Shown: in pieces, positions 59,501 through 64,000 of the stretch
Position numbering within the stretch: position 1 is the stretch's first letter
Layout of the letters: each line of letters begins with the position of its first letter
From: Tachypleus tridentatus
Lineage: Eukaryota > Arthropoda > Merostomata > Xiphosura > Limulidae
Reading direction: 5' to 3'
Assembly (NCBI RefSeq): GCF_004210375.1
Contig: NC_134830.1
Coordinates: 68,488,326-68,552,325 of the forward strand
Length of the DNA: 64,000 bases
Translations under genes and position numbers: made by a program
The notes under the pieces: model-generated
Told to the model about the DNA's origin: nothing
Database searches by the model: none
The model's input: the letters and a program-made list of their open reading frames with translations, nothing else

Positions 59501-60628
59501 CACATTATGACGCTTCCCAGGCTGAAAGGGCGATCATGTTTGGTGCGACCAGGATTCGAACCCGCTAATTACGAGTCGAACGCCTTAACACACTAGGCCA
59601 GTCTGATTAATAGCCTTACCACTGTTCCGACTTTATATAATGACTACAATTTCAGATCAACGTACAGTCTTTAATGTATTCACATAACACCATCACTTTT
59701 CTCATAAGCCTGGATTTAGTAACTTTTTAATATTTTTTTCAGTTTTTAAGAGCAAAAAATAACGTAATATTTTCATGGTAACGTGCTTACTTTATTATTT
59801 TAATATATAACAGAACAAATAACATAAATAAACAAACAAAAACATAGTGTGTCTGCAAAAGCAATGTAAAATAATAAATATTGTGTGACTTAAAATATGA
59901 TGTTCTTACTGGTTAAACAATTCACTACTATATTGCCTGGCACGAGAGAGTACCAGAGCTCATAAGCCTATTGGTCGTCCTATTTACTTGTGATCAGACT
60001 CTAGTACGACCCTTGTTTCTGAGAAGTGACTTTTTTACTGTATTCCAAGTTTCTCATCAACCACAAACGATTTTGACCCCGAGACCTCTTGCATGTCCTT
60101 CTTTTGAGCTAAAGGATTTTCTCATCATTAGTTATTAGTATGAAGTTTTTAAACTTAAACTACCACCGGGACCAGCATGGCCAAGCGTGTTAAGGCGTTC
60201 GACTCGTAATCGGAGGATCGCGGGTTCGAAACCCGGTCGCACAAAACATGCTCGCCCTTTCAACCATGGAGGCGTTATAATGTGACGGTCAATCCCACTA
60301 TTCGTTGATAAAAGAGTTGGCGGTGGGTGGTGATGACTAGCTGCTTTCCCTCTAGTCTTACACTGCTAAATTAGGGACGGCTAGCGCAGATAGCCCTCGA
60401 GTAGCTTTGCGCGAAATTAAAAAACAAACTACCACCACACAGGCATGTAAGCGCACCATTAAACTGTTTGTTTTTACAATGAAACCTTTAATTTCGTTAT
60501 CCGTTTTCATAATTTCTACTAATGTGTGTTTGACTCGTATTTAATATATCGCTTGCAGTTTTTAAGCTATACAACAGTTTCCTAATCAAGTCAAAATTTA
60601 AATTTATCAATGCTTACCTGAGCCACAT
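41894..60628 (-). CDS. Secreted cysteine-free Q/P-, S/T- and Arg/Phe-rich protein, about 898 aa, two coding exons
   Basis: Minus-strand gene. Exon 1 codes ATGTGGCTCAG (60628-60618) before a GTAAGC donor. Exon 2 runs from 44579 to TGA at 41894-41896 after a TTTAAACAG acceptor. Joined, they begin MWLRSHFVLVLLIFIIHIG, a clear signal peptide with likely cleavage near GSG-EQ, then a dibasic RSRRQ site. Residues 30-300 are Gln/Pro/Ser-rich. A run of six Tyr followed by Asp-Asp lies near 311-318. Four Arg/Phe/Gly-rich modules lie near 538-557, 588-620, 687-713 and 870-897, separated by Thr/Ser-rich linkers. Residues 715-815 are Lys/Glu-rich and charged. There is no cysteine, no transmembrane segment after the signal and no folded domain I recognise. 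Similar low-complexity modules occur in arthropod cuticle or matrix proteins, but I see no chitin-binding domain, so that role is only a guess. Alternative: more 3' exons beyond the window's clear signals. Confidence 0.8.
44794..45034 (+). mobile_element. SINE-1 with perfect target-site duplication
   Basis: Flanked by a 13-bp direct repeat ACATATATTGAAG (44781-44793 and 45035-45047). Head GCCCGGCATGGCCAAGCGTG, B box GGTTCGTATCC. A short internal deletion removes part of the body around CTAGCTGC. Confidence 0.9.
45163..45413 (-). mobile_element. SINE-1, minus strand, diverged
   Basis: Recognisable blocks in reverse: CTAGCCGTCC, CACCCACTGCCAACTCGTGG, GAATAGTGGAATTCATCG, CGAGTGCCCTAATCATCAGG. 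It is much older than its neighbours. Confidence 0.7.
45658..45926 (-). mobile_element. SINE-1, minus strand, with target-site duplication
   Basis: Near full length. Flanked by the 13-bp direct repeat CACAAGGGGCTGT (45645-45657 and 45927-45939). Confidence 0.9.
46374..46590 (+). mobile_element. SINE-1-related copy, diverged
   Basis: Head GAGCCGGGTGTAACTTAATGG and a B-box-like TTTGAGTCCCG. The body (TGTGACAGTCAATACC, GAAGAGTAGCC) is shortened and mutated. Confidence 0.55.
47979..48256 (+). mobile_element. SINE-1, young-looking
   Basis: Head GCCCGACATGGCGAAGCGTG, B box GGTTCGCATC, full body and an AAACAAACAAAC tail. One of the best preserved copies. Confidence 0.9.
48262..48345 (-). mobile_element. 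SINE-2, minus strand, partial
   Basis: CGCAAAGCTACGCAGTGGGC then GAGGAATCGTATCC corresponds to the reversed SINE-2 tail and B box. It directly follows a SINE-1 tail. Confidence 0.5.
49192..49312 (-). mobile_element. SINE-2, minus strand
   Basis: AAGAGCAAAGCCATAGTGG, CACAGCGGGGAATCGAG, AACTTACCACTGTTCCCCTG: reversed tail, B box and head. Confidence 0.65.
49430..49700 (+). mobile_element. SINE-1, diverged
   Basis: Head TTGGCCTGGAGTGCCC...TAATTAAGGCACTCG, B box GGTTCGAACC, body with TGTAACGGTCAATACAG and tail AACACAAAGAAAAACAAAC. Confidence 0.75.
51968..52235 (+). mobile_element. SINE-1, tRNA-derived
   Basis: Head AAGCCAGGTGTTTGGGCCGC, decayed B box, body CACACCAAACATGATCGCCC through TAAATTATGGATGGCTAGCG, A-rich tail. 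Confidence 0.82.
52402..52548 (-). CDS. Possible first exon of a small secreted peptide
   Basis: Minus-strand ATG at 52548 opens MKFGISFLTVAFIGTDYA, a signal-peptide-like start. An acidic Ser/Asp-rich segment (YSLEDVSLDSDDHSD) follows, then LYVVLRLL, and a GTAAGA donor in phase 0 after 49 codons. It sits inside the 16 kb intron of the secreted-protein gene in the same orientation. No second exon was found and the family is unknown. Confidence 0.25.
53087..53342 (-). mobile_element. SINE-1, minus strand
   Basis: Tail TTTGTTTGCTTTTCAAATTT, body through CTCACGGCTGAAAGGGCGAG, head ending CCATGCTGGGCC; the anticodon-arm part is deleted. Confidence 0.87.
53520..53801 (-). mobile_element. SINE-1, minus strand, with target-site duplication
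   Basis: Near full length in reverse. Flanked by ATCTCAGAAGATA (53507-53519) and ATCTCAGGAGATA (53802-53814), a 12-of-13 direct repeat. Confidence 0.9.
55268..56131 (+). mobile_element. mariner remnant with internal deletion, nested in a SINE
   Basis: The 5' end TTAGGTTGTCCAGAAATAAA and the reversed 3' end (near 56107-56131) are mariner-type inverted repeats, with TA at the insertion point. The transposase starts at 55441 (MDKKDFRLIFFYDFKLGRKD), keeps LREAVKTDPRTTVRELAEKL and LDKWVPHELTENQQNRRYE. It then skips the first two catalytic Asp blocks and resumes at HSPDISPTDFHFSNTL near the third Asp and the C-terminus. Stop codons occur in the DNA-binding part. It cannot be active. Confidence 0.85.
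55441..56015 (+). pseudogene. mariner transposase pseudogene
   Basis: SETMAR/mariner-type transposase with the HTH region, the conserved WVPHELTENQ linker and a C-terminal SPDISPTDFHF block. The central catalytic domain is deleted and two stops lie in the first 60 codons. Confidence 0.8.
56705..56815 (-). mobile_element. SINE-2, minus strand, diverged
   Basis: GTTTGTTTGCTAAGTACAAAC...AAGGGGCTGCCCGTGTTG, GAGCAAGGAATATTAAAACTC and CGCTGAGTTACTGG fit a reversed SINE-2. Confidence 0.5.
57485..57760 (-). mobile_element. SINE-1, minus strand, split by a SINE-2
   Basis: Left part 57485-57591 reads the reversed tail and body to ACTAACTCGT. The same ten bases recur at 57709-57718 after the SINE-2, and the body continues (GGATACTCTACTTGTAAGCG). 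Confidence 0.7.
57592..57708 (+). mobile_element. SINE-2 inserted into a SINE-1
   Basis: GGGGTCCCCCGTTAATACATC head, GGGTTCGATTTCCC B box, TGGCTTTGCTATAATAACAC tail. Flanked by the ten-base duplication ACTAACTCGT of SINE-1 sequence. Confidence 0.8.
58196..58300 (+). mobile_element. SINE-2, diverged
   Basis: TATAATGGTTCAGAGGTAAG head, AGCTTCTTTACCCGTGGTGG in place of the B box, ACAAATAGCCC tail. Confidence 0.5.
58640..58830 (+). mobile_element. SINE-1 body, old and partial
   Basis: Partial and diverged: GGAGGGCATTATATTGTGAA, CTTCCTTGTAGTCTATCAC, AGAGCTGGCGCAGATCACC, TTCGAGTAGATTTGAGCGAA. Confidence 0.55.
58920..59160. repeat. Unclassified repeat-like block
   Basis: Richer in G+C than its neighbours, with CCAGGACGAGATGCCAGTCC and GGTTAGCCACCAGCTGGGTA, a wording that I associate with dispersed invertebrate repeats. 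No second copy in the window. Confidence 0.3.
59339..59599 (-). mobile_element. SINE-1, minus strand, with target-site duplication
   Basis: Near full length in reverse. Flanked by a 9-bp direct repeat AGTCTGATT (59330-59338 and 59600-59608). Confidence 0.88.
60168..60425 (+). mobile_element. SINE-1, with perfect target-site duplication
   Basis: Head GGACCAGCATGGCCAAGCG, B box GGTTCGAAACC. Flanked by the 11-bp direct repeat AAACTACCACC (60157-60167 and 60426-60436). Inserted 190 bp downstream of the 11-nt start exon of the minus-strand gene, in its intron. Confidence 0.92.
60618..60628 (-). CDS. Coding exon 1 (11 nt) of the secreted Arg/Phe-module protein
   Basis: On the minus strand ATGTGGCTCAG is followed by GTAAGC. 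It ends in phase 2; AG plus A from the 44579 exon makes Arg. The joined start gives a hydrophobic leader, whereas exon 2 alone has no ATG in front of the hydrophobic stretch. Confidence 0.75.
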
Positions 60629-60735
60629 ATCTCACAGCGGTCCTTAAAAACCAATTGGTCTACCGGTGACAAACGCGAACTGAACCCGAGGCTGTTAACC
60701 CACGAGACACGAGATGAAGACAAGCGAAGTAAGCC
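60629..60735 (-). other. 5' UTR of the secreted Arg/Phe-module protein gene
   Basis: Sequence between the predicted transcription start, about 30 nt after the TATA box, and the ATG at 60628. It is richer in G+C than its surroundings. The exact start is inferred only from the TATA spacing. Confidence 0.5.
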
Positions 60736-60756
60736 GTGAAGCAGAGGGGGGCGCAG

Positions 60757-60763
60757 TTTTATA
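60757..60763 (-). promoter_or_regulatory. TATA box (TATAAAA) of the secreted-protein gene
   Basis: TATAAAA on the minus strand, followed about 30 nt later by CA-containing initiator-like sequence near 60725-60740 and then the 11-nt coding exon. Its spacing and the locally raised G+C make it a good core promoter. Confidence 0.6.
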
Positions 60764-60996
60764 TCATTGTTAGTGACCTCGTTTCGCCCCGTTTTTCAGA
60801 AAGGTGTAGCCACGTGCTCCGACTCTCTGCGGTGTTTATAGTTGCGTTAAAAGATAGAAAACATTACACCTAGAACTCACGAAGTCCGATGTTGAATATA
60901 TTACGTCCTTTAAGTTTTGAAGCTATGTACAACAATACTATAAAATCTACACCCGGATTGAGATCATACGATTTGAAAATATAGAAGTTTGTTTAC

Positions 60997-61091
60997 CTAT
61001 TTTTAAGGGAGTTTTCCAAAGCTTCTGCTTCATCCGTATTCCACTCTTCAGCAGATACAGATGACGTAGCAGAAACAACAAAAATTTTCAT
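60997..61091 (-). CDS. Possible short first exon, minus strand
   Basis: On the minus strand ATG at 61091 opens MKIFVVSATSSVSAEEW then NTDEAEALENSLKNR up to a GTAAAC donor. It is open, acidic and ends in phase 2, the same phase as the 60618 exon, so it could be an alternative first exon of the same gene or a chance ORF. The leader is short and weakly hydrophobic. Confidence 0.25.
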
Positions 61092-61624
61092 GAATAGTGA
61101 CACAAATATAGTGCATTCACTCTTCTCATTGGTGGTGGAAAGTTTATCTCTTGTAATATGGTAATTTTAAGAGCCCAAAAAAACAAATAAGTAAGGTATA
61201 TATAAATGACTTTAAGCGCCATTTTCTTTTAACTTGAGAATATCCAGTTCAAATAGTATTCTAGGAATAATTTCTTTCTGAGAAACAAACTTATCTAAAC
61301 CACCATTCTATAGCTAATTAACATTAATTTTCTCTCAAAGTAAGCTGCGTCCCTAGTGTGGAACCAAAAAAATCAACTTGGTGATGAATATAATCACTAT
61401 TGAATTTTTTAAGGACTCATTTATAAAGCTTAGAATGCATTGCTTAAACACTTCTGTACCCTTGCCTGTTTGTAACGATATTTTAGGCTAATATTATTAG
61501 AAAATGTCCATTTAATTTAAAGGCATAAGGTGTTTTCGTTCGTAACATAAAACACAACCTGATGTTTAAGACTCAAAACGTTGACTTTAGTGATTAAGTA
61601 CAATTATTTTGAAGTTTTACCTAT

Positions 61625-61695
61625 TTAAAATTCCCTTTGGTGGACACAGCAGATTGCCCGTTGTGGCTTTGTTATAAGAAGAATACACACACACA
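61625..61695 (+). mobile_element. SINE-2, 3' half only
   Basis: TTCCCTTTGGTGGACACAGC, GATTGCCCGTTGTGGCTTTG, ACACACACAC tail. The head is missing. Confidence 0.55.
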
Positions 61696-61924
61696 TCCAT
61701 TTAAAAACTGCATTTGTTGCTAGCTTTAGGCATGTGCATCATTATATGATTACCAGTTGAAGGCTCTCGTTTATGCTGTCAGAAATGTTTTGAATGGAAT
61801 TTCAAAAGCTTGCAGTCTAATTTATGCATGCTTATGAAATATCAGGTTCATGGGTATGTCTCATTTTAGTTCGTTTTGTAGAAAAGAGAATAAAACTCAC
61901 TTTTTCTCAGTTTCTCAGGGATAG

Positions 61925-62045
61925 CCCTCCTCCCCAGTGACACAGCGGTACGTTTGCAGACTTACAACACTAGAATCCGGATTTCGATACCCGTGATAGG
62001 CGGAGCACGGGTGGCCCATGGTGTTGCTTCAAACATTTTTTTCAG
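61925..62045 (+). mobile_element. SINE-2, near complete
   Basis: CCCCAGTGACACAGCGGTAC head, CGGATTTCGATACCCG B box, GGCGGAGCACGGGTGGCCC body. Confidence 0.7.
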
Positions 62046-62778
62046 GGGTTGGTGGAGACATCCTATATGTTTACTATCGATAAGACTTTAGTGAAAGTAT
62101 ACCACACTTTTTTATATTCATCTCAAAGTGAGATCTGACTAACTAACTAACTCTGAACTTTGATTCTCCAATATGGCATAAAAATAGCATTCTTCGGCAA
62201 AAATATTTACTTAGAGAAACAAATAGATTTTATCTTGGTGTGCCTTTTTTAGGATAAATTCCACTGTTCTAACATACCGATTTTGGGGCAGGGATAATAC
62301 TACCTGAATGTTATATTAACAGTGCCCTTTAATTGGTTTATCCCACAACTTATTTCTGCTTAAAAAAAAAAGGTCCGAAGTGCATAGTCATATTTACAGC
62401 CCAATGCTTTTGAGGGTTCTGCGATAACGTGAATACGTTTTCTAATAATTTTGTTTTATTTTCAACAACATTATTCTATAAGTCTTTTATGTTTCAAGTT
62501 GTGGAAACAAAAGGCGGAAGACTTTTGAAACGTCGTCCTCTACACTTGTATCTCCACAACAGGCAGTTGCTGTACGTTCTACAAAGTTTAATCATGAATA
62601 CTCTTCCTGAACAGTCTATCAAAGCAAGCAGCTAGTTCATAGCATCTACCGACGTTGTTTGACCTACTCTTGTTTGATTAGTTAGCGGAATTTGAGCGTT
62701 ATCCTTATAAAGCGTTCATGGTTCCAAAGTGTTGAGCGAGATTTAATATATTTATTTTTTTGTTTTTTACGGTAACAG

Positions 62779-62834
62779 GACAGGAATACTTGGTGATGCT
62801 CGACCTGAAAGTTACTACGGTAACGCCCATTATT
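62779..62834 (+). CDS. Candidate orphan exon of a gene running right
   Basis: A strong pyrimidine tract and AACAG acceptor precede 56 nt that read RTGILGDARPESYYGNAHY (first Arg shared with the previous exon), then a perfect GTAAGT donor. Codon content and splice sites look real. It lies 2 kb beyond the minus-strand promoter, so it would belong to a separate + strand gene. The family is not recognised. Confidence 0.4.
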
Positions 62835-63301
62835 GTAAGTCTTTATATTTTAACTTCCAAAACAATTTTGTCTATCACTACTAGATGTTGTCAGAGGTAT
62901 GCCACGTGTCTTGTTTAATGATTCTACGCCTATCCATTTCCAAAGCATTGCATAATAAACAAACAAAGTTCTAGACACCAACATAGCATGGTACCGTCTC
63001 GTGTTAAGCTTTTCTCTAACTTTATCGTGTTGTCGCGAAACGTGATAATCAGGTTCTTCAGAAGTCACTGATTCGAAAACATGTGTGAAATATAACAGAA
63101 GCTTATTTTTGTTCATTTGGTTGGGACTACACACGTTATTTCTTCGTATATTTATTACCAAAATCAGTTGTTCGTGTAATAACAAACTCATGAGTGTTTT
63201 TATATTACGGGAAAACATAAACACGTTACTTATGCATAAAACAAGTACATTTCACCTTCGTCATGTATTACAGAAAAACAATGTTATATGCTTTACCCTA
63301 A

Positions 63302-63578
63302 CTCTGGCCCGGCATGGCCAGGTGGGTTAAGGCGTTCGCCTCTTAATCTAAGAGTCGCGGGTTCGAATTCAGGTCGCACCAAATATGGGCGCCCCTTTTA
63401 GCCGTCGGGGCATTATAATGTGACGGTCAATCCCAATATTTGTTACTAAAAGAGTAGCCCAAGAGTTGGCGATGGGTTGTGATGACAAGCTGCCTTCCCT
63501 CTATTCTTACACTGCTAAATTAGGGACGGCTAGGGCAGATAGCTCTCATGTAGCTTTGCGCGAAGTTAAAAAAAAACA
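63302..63578 (+). mobile_element. SINE-1, with perfect target-site duplication
   Basis: Head GGCCCGGCATGGCCAGGTGG, B box GGTTCGAATTC. Flanked by the 11-bp direct repeat CTTTACCCTAA (63291-63301 and 63579-63589). Confidence 0.92.
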
Positions 63579-63692
63579 CTTTACCCTAATTATTAAAAAC
63601 AAAACAGGCGAGTGCTAATTATCAATATTCAAAGCAGATGTCTTCAAACTTCAGTTTTTCTGACCTCCCACTTGCCATCCTGAAGGTTGTAT

Positions 63693-63780
63693 CTGATTCT
63701 CCTTCTGATGGTTGACTCCACGTATCTATTGCTGTTTCTGATTCTCCGTCTGATGGTCGACTCCATGTATCTGTTGGTGG
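63693..63780 (+). repeat. 45-bp direct repeat, two copies
   Basis: CTGATTCTCCTTCTGATGG (63693) and CTGATTCTCCGTCTGATGG (63738) start two copies that run through GACTCCAYGTATCTRTTG. Confidence 0.8.
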
Positions 63781-64000
63781 TCGAGATGTCTACATTAGTC
63801 TTTATCTTAAGTTGTATGATGTTTTATTTAATACACTTTCGTCAGAGTGTGACCTGTGTTTGAATATAATCATTTTGAACCAACCGAATTTCTTTGAATT
63901 CCTTATCCAGCTACTTAATATAGTAGTATATATTTTAGATTATTTTAGTTGAATGTACAAAATGTTCAGCTCTGATTACACCCTTTTTTGTCATTTCTGA

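Larger units (their letters stand above)
44580..60617 (-). other. 16 kb first intron of the secreted-protein gene
   Basis: Bounded by GTAAGC at 60617 and CAG at 44580 on the minus strand. It is filled with at least eleven SINE-1 copies in both orientations, several SINE-2 copies, a nested mariner remnant and AT-rich filler. Apart from one possible peptide exon at 52402-52548 I see no gene in it. Confidence 0.7.

Noticed and set aside
60180-60245. tRNA gene
   Set aside because: A and B boxes and a tRNA-like shape are present, but it continues into the SINE body, has target-site duplications and lacks a paired acceptor stem. It is a SINE head. The same holds for the other SINE heads.
62850-63224. 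Minus-strand 124-aa ORF
   Set aside because: Long for AT-rich DNA, but no signal peptide, repeats or familiar motif, and no splice or promoter context. It could be chance; not called.

Overview
This is a eukaryotic, AT-rich, intron-dense window. It most likely comes from a chelicerate arthropod, and a horseshoe crab is my best guess. The evidence is one long conserved gene split into small exons across 25 kb, consensus GT-AG splice sites, a dense tRNA-derived SINE family whose body I associate with horseshoe crab genomes, and Tc1/mariner and non-LTR elements. The species call is inference.

Left half (about 4.7-31.7 kb, + strand): the gene for aladin (AAAS), a WD-repeat nucleoporin. I could place fourteen coding exons whose phases join cleanly. 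Together they code for about 521 residues that align end to end with human aladin (546 aa). There is one break: in coding exon 1 a TGTG stretch shifts the frame by 2 nt exactly between two segments that both match aladin. Intron 1 uses a GC-AG donor. The introns hold a dead Tc3-like transposon with long terminal inverted repeats, an internally deleted gag/EN/RT/RNase H LINE, a small MITE-like pair, minisatellites and old tRNA-like fragments.

Middle (about 31.7-41.3 kb): no confident gene. It holds SINE copies, AT-rich DNA, and a duplicated exon-like block at 34.95 and 40.22 kb.

Right half (about 41.3-60.8 kb, - strand): one gene for a secreted, cysteine-free, low-complexity protein of about 898 residues with four Arg/Phe-rich modules. 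Nearly all of it is one exon (41,894-44,579). Its start codon and the first residues of the signal peptide sit in an 11-nt coding piece 16 kb upstream (60,618-60,628), behind a TATA box. The 16 kb intron is packed with SINEs, a mariner remnant nested in a SINE, and one possible small secreted-peptide exon.

Far right (60.8-64 kb): isolated exon-like signals that may belong to genes running out of the window, two SINE families, and a short 45-bp direct repeat. No CRISPR, rRNA, true tRNA or bacterial-type system is present. I found no novel multigene system. The most interesting items are the aladin frameshift, the hidden start of the Arg/Phe-module protein, and the orphan exons.
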